Below, in pieces: positions 33,489 through 41,927 of a DNA stretch of 46,001 nt. Source of the DNA: a virus. The stretch is from the IMG/VR virus record IMGVR_UViG_3300013132_004731, positions 1 through 46,001 of that record; one strand, written 5' to 3'. Positions within the stretch are counted from its first letter, which is position 1. Each line of letters begins with the position of its first letter. The position numbers and the translations under genes were made by a program. Under the pieces are notes generated by a model. The model saw only the letters and a list, made by a program, of their open reading frames with translations, ran no database searches and had not been told where the DNA came from.

Positions 33489-33517
33489 ATGATACTAGAT
33501 TAAAAAATAAAAGTCAA
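33489..33517 (-). promoter_or_regulatory. Sigma-70-type promoter predicted to give a leaderless transcript (helicase operon)
   Basis: TTGACT (33517-33512), a 17-bp spacer and TATCAT (33494-33489) on the minus strand, then 8 nt to ATG 33480. The expected start of transcription is 0-2 nt before the ATG. Confidence 0.72.
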
Positions 33518-33524
33518 GAGCCTT

Positions 33525-33803
33525 TTAATTTTTATCTTCTAAGTCATCAAAATCATCATCTTCTCTATTTGTTTTGGCAATTTGATCTGTTGTGGCTTCT
33601 AAATTTAATTGGTCTATACTTTGACTCCAAGTATTAACATAATACAATAATGCCATAGCATTTATTTGATTATCAAATTTTGTAAATACTTGGGGCTCCC
33701 CTTTACTTGAAAAGTTGAACATTATATATCCTCCGAAACTGCATTCATCAAGTTGCTTTAATAGTGAATCTGGTATTTTAAAACTTTTCTTTTTATTTGT
33801 CAC
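33525..33803 (-). CDS. Small acidic-tailed protein in the replication region
   Basis: I start at GTG 33803 (92 residues), because the GTGTAA motif then lies 9 nt upstream, as at the late genes. A TTG one codon earlier is possible. The protein has a beta-rich middle (FGGYIMFNFSSKGEPQVFTKF) and a helix (NAMALLYYVNTWSQSIDQL), and it ends in a strongly acidic REDDDFDDLEDKN. The family is not recognised. It may be a small DNA-mimicking or replisome-recruiting protein, judging from the tail and the location before the helicase gene. Having a late-type motif inside the replication region is odd. Confidence 0.65.
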   Translation of the reverse strand: MTNKKKSFKIPDSLLKQLDECSFGGYIMFNFSSKGEPQVFTKFDNQINAMALLYYVNTWSQSIDQLNLEATTDQIAKTNREDDDFDDLEDKN

Positions 33804-33812
33804 CAAATAATT

Positions 33813-33818
33813 TTACAC
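33813..33818 (-). promoter_or_regulatory. GTGTAA late-promoter-like motif in the replication region
   Basis: On the minus strand GTGTAAAATTATTTG precedes GTG 33803, with 9 nt between the motif and the start codon. It is the only copy of this motif next to a non-structural gene. Confidence 0.5.
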
Positions 33819-34238
33819 TTAAATAATAAAAATTTGGAACTTTTCTTGTATATAGTCTAAAGAGACTTTTTTTAAATCATTTTCATATAATTGCAAGAAT
33901 TTAAAATTATTCATTTCAAGCCATTTTTCTTTTTTTACATCTCTTTTTATACTATTTAAATATTTTAATCTTGAGTCTCCGTGAAAAAATTTATTAAAGG
34001 ATTCATGTTGATCGCCTTGTATCTCAACTGCAATTCTTTTTGTTGCATTTAATATATCAACTTTAAGCATTGTTCCATACACGGGGAACTCTTCATATAC
34101 AATATGGTTTTTCCAGAATGGATAAAAAAACTGTTTAAAATTAAATTGAAGCTTACTTCTACTTTTACCTTCCCAATTTATAAGATTTTTTCTTACATTT
34201 TTATTAACGAGTTTACCGTTAATATTTAATAGTCTCAT
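33819..34238 (-). CDS. PD-(D/E)XK endonuclease of the Vsr/DUF559 type
   Basis: The protein has 139 residues. The core KVDILNATKRIAVEIQGDQH supplies the Asp and the Glu-x-Gln catalytic pair of Vsr/MutH-like nucleases. A conserved helix (SIKRDVKKEKWLEMNNF) and a closing strand (FLQLYENDL) complete the fold. The size fits a minimal nuclease domain. A Holliday-junction or recombination nuclease is plausible because the gene overlaps the RecA-like gene by 4 nt. A free-standing homing-type nuclease is the alternative. Substrate specificity cannot be seen. Confidence 0.75.
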   Translation of the reverse strand: MRLLNINGKLVNKNVRKNLINWEGKSRSKLQFNFKQFFYPFWKNHIVYEEFPVYGTMLKVDILNATKRIAVEIQGDQHESFNKFFHGDSRLKYLNSIKRDVKKEKWLEMNNFKFLQLYENDLKKVSLDYIQEKFQIFII

Positions 34239-35380
34239 GTTGCCAATGTAGAGATGAATTTATTATAAAAGTAATTTGTAATATCTTTATTATCTTCAAG
34301 ATAAAGCCTTAAGTTATCTATACCTTGATGCTGTTTTTTAAGTTCAATATTAGACTTTTTAAGTTCTTCTATAATTTCATCTGAAAAAGTTACCCATGCT
34401 CCTTTTGCAGTGGCGAATTCCCAGCTCAAAATCTGATCGATTACTTCGTACTCTTTCCAAACTGATGCGCCGTCTTTTCTTCCATATTTTATTGGATATT
34501 GAACTTTAGAGTTAGTGGACTCATTTGTTGATTTTTTGATAGCGATCTTTACATTATGTCCAATAATTTTATTTTTAATTGGGTCATATTTTTCATTTGG
34601 TTTTTCAAGAATAAGATCTTTATTATAACGTGGTTCAAATTCAAGAATCCAATTAGCAAAATGAAGAAGAGCATTGCCTCCTGTTGCGCTAGTTTGTCTT
34701 ATATCTTTATTTGCAGCGTATGGATCTAGTTTGATATCCGAGCGTACTTGACTAATAAAAATCGCCATATGGCCGCGCTTAGATAAGGCTAAAGATATTT
34801 TTTTCATTAACATTGATGATATCACTGCTCCACCAGCAACTTTCGTAGCTTCACTTAAAGTTTTTTCTTTATCATTTTTTGTAATCAATCCATCAACTGA
34901 ATCTAATATAAAAATATATCTTTTGTTTTCTTCATTATTCTGGATAAGTTCTTTCATCAATTCGGAAACAGTTTCAAAGACATTCGACTCAAAAACAAAG
35001 CAAGTTCCATCTTCCCATTCATCTGGATTTGTAACAAACTTAATTCCAGATCTTTCTTGGACTTCTTTACTCAATCTTCCTTCCGCTTTAAATAGCAAGG
35101 CCTTAGAGTCTTTTAAGGAAGTGAGAAAATTTTTTGAGACCTCTAAAGCTTCGCTAGTTTTACCGCCCTCATTCATTCCAATGAATCTATGTAAGCCTGG
35201 GCATAGTCCTCCTCCAGTGGCAATATCTAAATTTAGGCTTCCAGTTGAAACTTTATAATAGATTTCTTCTTCAAAATTATAATGATCATCTTTATTTTGT
35301 TTTAAAAATGCGGATAATCTAGTTTTTGCTGATGGTAGATTGCTTGTTTCTACTACTTCTTCTTTAGGTTTTCTTCCCAT
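34235..35380 (-). CDS. RecA/UvsX-like recombinase
   Basis: The protein has 381 residues. Walker A is GMNEGGKT at 68-75, preceded by STGSLNLDIATGGGLCPG as in RecA. Walker B is YIFILDSVDGL, and FISQVRSDIK with the following DIRQTSATGGNALLHF corresponds to the L1/L2 DNA-binding loops. It should coat ssDNA and carry out strand exchange during phage recombination. The Lys-rich N-terminus is longer than in RecA, and the C-terminus lacks the acidic RecA tail. It overlaps both neighbours and sits at the end of the glycan operon, so it is probably transcribed with the sugar genes. Confidence 0.92.
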   Translation of the reverse strand: MGRKPKEEVVETSNLPSAKTRLSAFLKQNKDDHYNFEEEIYYKVSTGSLNLDIATGGGLCPGLHRFIGMNEGGKTSEALEVSKNFLTSLKDSKALLFKAEGRLSKEVQERSGIKFVTNPDEWEDGTCFVFESNVFETVSELMKELIQNNEENKRYIFILDSVDGLITKNDKEKTLSEATKVAGGAVISSMLMKKISLALSKRGHMAIFISQVRSDIKLDPYAANKDIRQTSATGGNALLHFANWILEFEPRYNKDLILEKPNEKYDPIKNKIIGHNVKIAIKKSTNESTNSKVQYPIKYGRKDGASVWKEYEVIDQILSWEFATAKGAWVTFSDEIIEELKKSNIELKKQHQGIDNLRLYLEDNKDITNYFYNKFISTLAT

Positions 35381-35702
35381 ATCTTATAAATTCTAGCAGG
35401 GTTTTAGGTTTTTGGCAAACATTTTTATCTTCACCAATTTTATTTTCTTTGATATTATATGTATTTTTATTTATTATTAATCTATTTTTTTTGTCTTCTA
35501 TATTTAAAAAAGCCTTGCCATCTTCTGTTAAAAACCAAGCTAAGCTAGGCAAATTTAAATCTTTTAAGGATTTCCAGTAAGTTAAAGTCTTATATTTTTT
35601 TATTAACTTTTGAGCTATTTTTATTTCTCTTGGCCAATTTGGTTTTGTTTTTATAAACTTTTTTACGATTAATTGGCATAATTTATGGTTTGTAATTTTC
35701 AA
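35364..35702 (-). CDS. Small basic protein between gmd and recA-like gene
   Basis: 112 residues from a TTG at 35702. There is no internal ATG in frame, and the TTG lies inside the end of the GDP-mannose dehydratase gene. The protein is Lys-rich with a helical N-terminal half (KLCQLIVKKFIKTKPNWPRE, SLKDLNLPSLAWFLTEDG). The WPRE...SLAWFL pattern looks like a small phage DNA-transaction protein, but I do not recognise the family. The position right before the recombinase, with a 17-nt overlap, suggests a recombination accessory (mediator-like) role, by context only. Confidence 0.65.
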   Translation of the reverse strand: MKITNHKLCQLIVKKFIKTKPNWPREIKIAQKLIKKYKTLTYWKSLKDLNLPSLAWFLTEDGKAFLNIEDKKNRLIINKNTYNIKENKIGEDKNVCQKPKTLLEFIRYGKKT

Positions 35703-36741
35703 TATCCCATTTTACCATTCTTTCAACCAGATTGTCAAAGGAATTTTCAGGTTTCCATCCTAATTCGACTCTAGCTTTTGACGAATCTCCTAGTAGAAGA
35801 TCTACTTCTGCTGGCCTATAAAAATTTGGATCGGTTTGTACTAATATTTTTGTTGCAATATTTCCATCTTTTAGTAAGTAATCTGGTAGAACATATAAAG
35901 TATTAACGCCTTCTCCCGTCCATATTCCGTCTTTTATATTAGCATATGAAAATGATTTTTCTACAAATTCTTTTATAGAGTGAGTTTCTTCGGAAGATAA
36001 AATATATTCCTTTGGCTTTTCTTGATTTAGCATAGTCCATATGCCTTTAACAAAATCTTCCGCGTGACTCCAATCTCTTTTAGATTCTAAATTTCCTAGT
36101 TTTATTGGTTCAAATGGTATTTTATTATCTATGGCATATTTAATTCTGGCTACTCCTTTTGTGATTTTTCTTGTGACAAATTCCTCTCCTCGCCTTTCGC
36201 TTTCATGGTTATAGAGTATACAGTGAATAGCATATAAATTATAAGACTCTCTAAATACTTTTGTTATATGTCTTGCTGACGCTTTCGCTGCTCCATATGG
36301 AGATCTTGGCTTTAATGGATGTTTTAAATCTTGCGGAGAATATTCTACATTGCCCATTTCCTCGCTAGAGCCAGCTGAATAAAATCTGCAAGATGGACAA
36401 TTTTTTCTTATAGCTTCCAAACATCTAAGAACGCCTAAAGCTGTTACATCAAAAGTCTGCTCTGGCATAATCCAGCTTGCTCCAACAAAAGATTGTGCGG
36501 CGAAATTAATGAAATAATCTGGTTGTATGTTTTTTACCATATTCTCTAAAGAAGATCCATCAGATAAATCTCCATAAATTAATTTAAAATTTGGATGATT
36601 TATTATTTTAATTAAATTTGAATAATTTGGATTAGACGATCTTCTTATCATCCCATATACTATATGACCCAAAGATAGGCAGTACTCCGCCATATAAGAT
36701 CCATCTTGACCGCTAACTCCTGTTATTATAATCTTTTTCAT
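35683..36741 (-). CDS. gmd: GDP-mannose 4,6-dehydratase
   Basis: The 352 residues match Gmd closely. The NADP-binding start is GVSGQDGSYMAEYCLSLGH (residues 8-26), the substrate-side motif IRRSS follows, the active-site region is AGSSEEMGN, and the Tyr-x-x-x-Lys is in YGAAKASA. It converts GDP-D-mannose to GDP-4-keto-6-deoxy-D-mannose, the shared precursor of fucose, colitose, rhamnose and perosamine. The two upstream genes encode the next two steps of a GDP-colitose route. Host GDP-mannose would be the starting material. Confidence 0.96.
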   Translation of the reverse strand: MKKIIITGVSGQDGSYMAEYCLSLGHIVYGMIRRSSNPNYSNLIKIINHPNFKLIYGDLSDGSSLENMVKNIQPDYFINFAAQSFVGASWIMPEQTFDVTALGVLRCLEAIRKNCPSCRFYSAGSSEEMGNVEYSPQDLKHPLKPRSPYGAAKASARHITKVFRESYNLYAIHCILYNHESERRGEEFVTRKITKGVARIKYAIDNKIPFEPIKLGNLESKRDWSHAEDFVKGIWTMLNQEKPKEYILSSEETHSIKEFVEKSFSYANIKDGIWTGEGVNTLYVLPDYLLKDGNIATKILVQTDPNFYRPAEVDLLLGDSSKARVELGWKPENSFDNLVERMVKWDIENYKP

Positions 36742-36742
36742 C

Positions 36743-37897
36743 TTAAAGATTATTGATATAATTCAACAATTTATCTAAATTATTTGAAGAGACTTTACTA
36801 TGTAGTCCAACATAAAAACCATTATTATTTAATACTTCACTATTTTTATAATGTTTATAGTTAGCGTATTTTTTAAAACAAGTTTGTCTTAAAAGATTAC
36901 CAGAGATAATTGGCCGTGTTTCGATGCCATTCTTTTTGCAAAAGTCTAAAGCTTTTATTTTATCTTTTTTGTTTTTACATATAACAGGAATGCAAAATGG
37001 AACATGAATTCTATTATCAAAATTTTTTGGTAAGGAGGCTCTTTGGGTATATTTATGTATATAATTATTATAAATATTAATTCTTTTATCTATATAAAAT
37101 TTTATTCTTTTAAAATCTAATAATCCTATCAACGCATTGATATTAGTATTCCTAAAGTTATTACCTAATAAATAGAAATCAAATCTTGAATCTACATTTT
37201 TATTTAAATACTTTTGATTATCTTTTACGCTTCTTGTCATTCCGTGGTTTCTTGCCATTAGAAAATAATCGTATTCTTTATCTGAATTAGTGAATATAAA
37301 TCCACCTTCTACGCTTTGCAGTTGGTGGCCAAAATAAGTACTTGTCGTGGAAGTAAAGAAAGAGCTCACGTTTTTATTTTTGAAAGAACCAAATGTATTT
37401 TCACAATTATCTAACATAAATTTTACTTTATATTTTTTTTCTAGATATATAATTTTGCCTATATCAGGAGTATAACCCAATAGACTTGTAATAAAAACAC
37501 ATGATATATTTTTAGATTTTTTAATTAATAAATCTTCTAATTTGTTCAAATCCATTGACCAATCCTCAAGATTAATATCAACAAAATTAGGAGTAAAGCC
37601 TTCTCTTATAAAAGGCGAAACGGAGGTAACCCATGTCGTAGATGGAAATACTATAATATTTTTGTTCTTCGAATATTGATTATCTTTAAGATACATAGCT
37701 AACAATGTATTTGCAAGAGAACCATTTGCGACAAATACTGCGTATTTTACTCCAACATATTCGGCCATTGTTTTTTCAAAAAGCGAAACCTGATCGCCCA
37801 TAGTCCACATATCTTTTTTCTTTAAGAAAAACTTACATATATTAAATTTATCTTTTAATGTAAAATTAGATTCGTTTAGATTCCACATGTTTTTCAT
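36743..37897 (-). CDS. colD: ColD-like PLP enzyme: GDP-4-keto-6-deoxymannose 3-dehydratase
   Basis: 384 residues of the DegT/DnrJ/EryC1 (aspartate aminotransferase-fold) family. ANGSLANTLLAMYL binds the cofactor phosphate, and Asp163 (MLDNCENTFG) holds the PLP ring nitrogen. At the Schiff-base position, where aminotransferases have Lys, the sequence is STYFGHQLQSVEGG, putting His191 five residues before the EGG. In the family, His here marks ColD, which removes the C3 hydroxyl instead of transferring an amino group. Neighbouring gmd and a GDP-fucose-synthase-like gene support ColD over the CDP-linked E1 enzymes. The product would be GDP-4-keto-3,6-dideoxymannose. It overlaps its neighbour by 32 nt. 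Confidence 0.82.
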   Translation of the reverse strand: MKNMWNLNESNFTLKDKFNICKFFLKKKDMWTMGDQVSLFEKTMAEYVGVKYAVFVANGSLANTLLAMYLKDNQYSKNKNIIVFPSTTWVTSVSPFIREGFTPNFVDINLEDWSMDLNKLEDLLIKKSKNISCVFITSLLGYTPDIGKIIYLEKKYKVKFMLDNCENTFGSFKNKNVSSFFTSTTSTYFGHQLQSVEGGFIFTNSDKEYDYFLMARNHGMTRSVKDNQKYLNKNVDSRFDFYLLGNNFRNTNINALIGLLDFKRIKFYIDKRINIYNNYIHKYTQRASLPKNFDNRIHVPFCIPVICKNKKDKIKALDFCKKNGIETRPIISGNLLRQTCFKKYANYKHYKNSEVLNNNGFYVGLHSKVSSNNLDKLLNYINNL

Positions 37898-38780
37898 AAG
37901 TTCTTTTTATTCCTTCATAGAGCGGGGTAAATTTAAATCCATTTAAAATACTAATTAATTTGGCTGACGAGGCATCTTTTCTATATTGACCATCTGGCTT
38001 TAATATATCCCATTGTATACTAATATTGTTTGCATTGCAAGCTCTTAGTGCTATTTCTGCTATTTCTTTTATGCTTTTAACTTCATCGGTGCATACATTG
38101 CAACTTTCGTTTATATTATTTTCAACAAAATTAAAAATAACTTTTGCTAAATCGTCTGCATACATAAATTGTCTTAAAGGCTTCCCTGTGCCCATTAGTT
38201 GTATATTTGTGTTATTATTTTTTGCATTATAAATTTTATTTAATAAACTAGATAAAAAATGAGCCTTATCGCCTTCAAAATGATCATATTCGGAATATAG
38301 ATTGCACGGAGTTAGATATGTATAATTTTTATTATATTGTTTATTATAAGCTTCAATTTGAACAGCCATACATCTTTTAGCATATCCATAAGCAAAATTT
38401 GTTTCCGTTGGTGGTCCTTTGTGTAAGAGGCTCTCGATCATTGGGTACTCATTGTCATCTACTTTATCTGGATAAATACATGTACTTAATATACCTATAA
38501 ATTGATTAACACTTACTTCATGTGCATATTTTAATACATTTGTATTAATCATAATATTTTCTTCAAAAAATTGAACGGGGTTTTTGATATTGTCCATAAT
38601 CCCACCAACTTTTGCTGCCAAATGAATTACTTTCTGTGGTCTAATATCATGCATTAATTCTAAGACTTCTTTTGGATTTTTTAAATTACAATCTTTACTA
38701 GATATAAAAATTCCATTTGGTAAATATTTGATTAGATGCTTGCCAACCATACTAGATCCGCCTGTTATTAAAATTTTCAT
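37866..38780 (-). CDS. GDP-colitose or GDP-fucose synthase (epimerase/reductase, SDR family)
   Basis: The 304 residues follow the GDP-fucose synthase/ColC layout. There is an N-terminal NAD(P) motif (ITGGSSMVGKHL), HLAAKVGGIMDN, STCIYPD with the active-site Ser/Thr region, the Tyr-x-x-x-Lys in AYGYAKR, TPCNLYSEYDHF, and GTGKPLRQFMYADDLAK. The family epimerises C5 (and C3) and reduces C4 of the 4-keto sugar. With a ColD-like gene next to it, the natural reading is ColC, giving GDP-L-colitose. By sequence alone it could equally be Fcl, giving GDP-L-fucose. It overlaps the GT10 gene by 4 nt. Confidence 0.88.
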   Translation of the reverse strand: MKILITGGSSMVGKHLIKYLPNGIFISSKDCNLKNPKEVLELMHDIRPQKVIHLAAKVGGIMDNIKNPVQFFEENIMINTNVLKYAHEVSVNQFIGILSTCIYPDKVDDNEYPMIESLLHKGPPTETNFAYGYAKRCMAVQIEAYNKQYNKNYTYLTPCNLYSEYDHFEGDKAHFLSSLLNKIYNAKNNNTNIQLMGTGKPLRQFMYADDLAKVIFNFVENNINESCNVCTDEVKSIKEIAEIALRACNANNISIQWDILKPDGQYRKDASSAKLISILNGFKFTPLYEGIKRTYEKHVESKRI

Positions 38781-39589
38781 ATGTTATTATATATAGTATT
38801 TTCTGCTAATAGATATTGCTTGGCTCTTGTAAAGTTTTCTATTATAGCTGGAATCCTTTTGGAATATTCATGATCACTTATATTATTTAATATTTCATCT
38901 AATTTATCTAAAGAATCAAATTGGATTATCCCATTGATATCAAAGAAATTGCCTATACTTGAGCATCCATAGTAAATCGGTATTGTGCCAGTCACGAAGC
39001 AGTCAATAAGTTTTTCTGTAAACCAAAAATTTTTTATACTATTTTCTATTACGATCTGAAACTTAAAATCTTTTAAAACTTCTATTTTTGATATTATTTG
39101 TTTATAACCATTTCCAAATAGTTCAAATTTATTTTTAAATCTTTCTATGCATTTCATTCTTAGGTTATGTCCAGTTAAAAAATTTTTATTAGAAGTTATC
39201 ATGCATATCATTCTGCTTTTTTCATAAATATTAAAATCTTTTTTATCAATCCAACAGCCTCCGTAAGGTATAAAAACAGAATTTGGTAATTTTAGAATAT
39301 CTTCATCGTGAGAATATATTTTATAGAATAGATTATAATTATTTTTCACATATGAATATTTTTCTGGACAAAGCTCTTGGGGTTCTATTAGCCATGCAAT
39401 ATCTTTTTTATTGTTTCTTCTGGATGCAGTTATAAAATTATCTGTATATATGATTATATCTTCATCAGTATAGTTATTTGATCGATCCCATTCGATCTTA
39501 TCACTAAATTGAATTGGGGGCATTGGGTTGTTGCTAAATATGCAATGAGAAAAGCTAGAATCTTTTATAAAAATTTTTTTCGGTATCAT
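38777..39589 (-). CDS. GT10-type (alpha-1,3-fucosyltransferase-like) glycosyltransferase
   Basis: The protein has 270 residues. The GT10 donor-binding motif is clear: FQIVIENSIKNFWFTEKLID followed by VTGTIPIYYGC. The acceptor-side N-terminal half contains IIYTDNFITASRRN and LIEPQELCPEKY. GT10 enzymes transfer L-fucose from GDP-fucose, and colitose, a 3-deoxy-fucose, is a plausible donor variant. It sits between the nucleotide-sugar genes and the carbamoyltransferase with 4-nt overlaps on both sides. No membrane segment is seen, so it is probably cytoplasmic. Confidence 0.85.
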   Translation of the reverse strand: MIPKKIFIKDSSFSHCIFSNNPMPPIQFSDKIEWDRSNNYTDEDIIIYTDNFITASRRNNKKDIAWLIEPQELCPEKYSYVKNNYNLFYKIYSHDEDILKLPNSVFIPYGGCWIDKKDFNIYEKSRMICMITSNKNFLTGHNLRMKCIERFKNKFELFGNGYKQIISKIEVLKDFKFQIVIENSIKNFWFTEKLIDCFVTGTIPIYYGCSSIGNFFDINGIIQFDSLDKLDEILNNISDHEYSKRIPAIIENFTRAKQYLLAENTIYNNI

Positions 39590-41163
39590 TTTGAAAATAG
39601 ATATCCTTTGACATAGACATGATCTAACTCTGTATTTTTTAGGACATATAAAGCGTCTTCTATTGAAGATAATATTGGCAATCCTTTAATATTAAAGGAC
39701 GTATTTAATATGATTGGTATTCCACCAAGATTTTGCATTGAATTTAAAATATTATAAAATATTTCATGATCTTTTTCTTTTACAGTTTGAAGCCTTGCCG
39801 TCCCATCAAAATGAGTTATGGAGGAAAGAGTTTTTCTATAATTTTCTTTGACGCTTGGGGCATAACTCATATATTTTGAATAGAATGCATTTTCAAAATA
39901 TATACTTTTATCTTTATCTCTACATACTGGCGCGAATGGTCTAAACCATTCTCTAAACTTTACTTTATGATTAAGAATATCTTTCATGTTATCTACGCAT
40001 GGATTACATATAATACTTCTATTGCCAAGGGCTCTTGGGCCTACTTCTGAACAATCATTAATTATACCTACAATTTTACCATCCAATATAATTTTAGCTA
40101 AATCATTAATTGACACTTCTTTGGCGTCAAATTCTTTTATATAATAATTTATTTTATTTGCATCTAAAATTTCTATTCCATTGTATGTAAGATCTTTTTC
40201 TATTTTTAATTCTGTAAAATATAAAAATTGGCCGAGGGCAAGCCCGCAATCATTTGGATTCGCAGGAACGAAAAGGTCTCGGTTGATTTCATTTAGTCTT
40301 TGTTTTAATTTTTGATTTAAGAGAACATTTAGCGCACATCCACCGACTAAGACTACATTCAAATTCGAAGAAAATATCTCCTCCCAAAATGTATTAAAAA
40401 ATATTTTTTCAAAAACATACTGGGATGTTGCTGCAAGATCATAACTTTGCTGTCCTTTTAAAAAATTGAAAGTTAGATCTAAATTTAAATCTCTCGATAG
40501 TTTATTTAAATCTTTGTGAAAGTAAAAATTTTCGATAGGTCTTACCCACTCATTAATGACTTTGCCGTATGCACATAAACCCATCACTTTTCCTGCATAT
40601 GCTAAAGATTGCAATTCGCTATCTGGCCCAGGTTTTATTTCAGCAATTGGACATCCTATCATCGCGTAAGGTGTTCCAAAATCTAAGTTGTAATTCTTGT
40701 GATTAAAAATTTTATTATTTTTACCAATAAAGGTTTTTGTAGATGTAGTATATTCAATTTCATTGCCCCCTCCATCAATAGATATTATCAATGCTTCGTC
40801 AAAGTTTGATGTATAGTATCCGCTGGCTGCATGGGCAGTATGATGCCCTACTTTAACTAAGGTAGCATTTTCAAATATGGTTTTTAAAAATAATAGATCT
40901 GTTTCTGATAGCTCATTATATATTAATGTATTTATTGAGTTCTTATCTATAAAAGTGCATATGTATTCTATAAATTTTTTTCTTAAAGTTTCATCCGTGC
41001 CTACGCCTTTTCTATGATCAAATCTGTCCGAATACATTGCATATCTTTGTTTTACAAATCTTTCGTATTCTAATATTTTAATATTATCATTTCGATCAAT
41101 AAAGACGGCTGATGCGTCATGAGATCCGTAAATGCTTAATATATTTTTTAAATTTTTATCCAT
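39586..41163 (-). CDS. O-carbamoyltransferase (NodU/TobZ/CmcH family)
   Basis: The protein has 525 residues. The N-terminal Kae1-like domain has SIYGSHDASAVFID, VGHHTAHAASGYYTS and IISIDGGGNE. The C-terminal YrdC-like carbamoyl-transfer domain has GCALNVLLNQK, GPRALGNRSIICNP and ILNTSFNIKGLP. The family moves a carbamoyl group from carbamoyl phosphate, through carbamoyl-AMP, to hydroxyls of sugars or antibiotics. In this operon the likely acceptor is a sugar of the phage-made glycan. The length is typical. It overlaps GT11 by 16 nt and GT10 by 4 nt. Confidence 0.93.
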   Translation of the reverse strand: MDKNLKNILSIYGSHDASAVFIDRNDNIKILEYERFVKQRYAMYSDRFDHRKGVGTDETLRKKFIEYICTFIDKNSINTLIYNELSETDLLFLKTIFENATLVKVGHHTAHAASGYYTSNFDEALIISIDGGGNEIEYTTSTKTFIGKNNKIFNHKNYNLDFGTPYAMIGCPIAEIKPGPDSELQSLAYAGKVMGLCAYGKVINEWVRPIENFYFHKDLNKLSRDLNLDLTFNFLKGQQSYDLAATSQYVFEKIFFNTFWEEIFSSNLNVVLVGGCALNVLLNQKLKQRLNEINRDLFVPANPNDCGLALGQFLYFTELKIEKDLTYNGIEILDANKINYYIKEFDAKEVSINDLAKIILDGKIVGIINDCSEVGPRALGNRSIICNPCVDNMKDILNHKVKFREWFRPFAPVCRDKDKSIYFENAFYSKYMSYAPSVKENYRKTLSSITHFDGTARLQTVKEKDHEIFYNILNSMQNLGGIPIILNTSFNIKGLPILSSIEDALYVLKNTELDHVYVKGYLFSK

Positions 41164-41927
41164 GACTGAGGTATTAAATCTCTTATTATAAAATCATTCC
41201 TATCTTTAAACCAATGATTGGGGGCTATAATTTTTTTATTATGATTTTGATTTAACCATGCTCCCCACCAGCTATAAGAACTATTTGCTATAATATTATT
41301 TTTGCACAAAGCCATTAAATATAGATCTTCTAGATCCGTATTTCCTTGTATTATGTTAAATTTTTTATCAGTAAAATTATTATAACAATAATTAAGATCA
41401 TCGCTAAAAACGAAAACTTTTTTTGAATCTAACAATTCAATTGCATCCATGTAGTATTTTATATCTAAATTATTATAAACATTGCTAAGAGATAGGTAAT
41501 TGCCTCTTCTCAGATGTATGCTGGTGATTTCTTCTTCAAATACTTCTGGATACCTTTTTTTAAGATTATCAAATATTCTACTATTAGAAAAAAAGCTATC
41601 TACTATTAGTTTCCTATTTTTTATAAAATATTTTTCACTTTGAAAATATCCATTAATAAAAATATTAGTATCTTTTGGTAAATCTATTTCACTAAAAGAA
41701 AAGTCTTTTTCTGTAAATTGAAAGAATCCATCTATGTTTGTTATTTCTTCATATTGCTTAAATATACTCTGTTTATATATTTTTGGATCAGTATGTAAAT
41801 AACCTATGTGATAATATCTTAAGCAGACTTTTAAATCGTATATAACAGATAAATTTATTGCATTTGCTAAAGAAAATAAAATGTTACCTAACCCGCCTTG
41901 CATTTGAAATGAGATTATTTTCTTCAT
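41148..41927 (-). CDS. GT11-type (alpha-1,2-fucosyl/colitosyl) glycosyltransferase
   Basis: The protein has 259 residues. GT11 motifs in order are FQMQGGLGNILFSLANAI at the N-terminus, SIHLRRGNYLSLSN (the HxRRG-Y GDP-binding block), KVFVFSDDLNYC and NSSYSWWGAWLN. GT11 members use GDP-fucose, and some O-antigen members are colitosyltransferases, which fits the ColD-like gene in the same operon. It starts within the stop of the GT25 gene (ATGA). Confidence 0.92.
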   Translation of the reverse strand: MKKIISFQMQGGLGNILFSLANAINLSVIYDLKVCLRYYHIGYLHTDPKIYKQSIFKQYEEITNIDGFFQFTEKDFSFSEIDLPKDTNIFINGYFQSEKYFIKNRKLIVDSFFSNSRIFDNLKKRYPEVFEEEITSIHLRRGNYLSLSNVYNNLDIKYYMDAIELLDSKKVFVFSDDLNYCYNNFTDKKFNIIQGNTDLEDLYLMALCKNNIIANSSYSWWGAWLNQNHNKKIIAPNHWFKDRNDFIIRDLIPQSWIKI

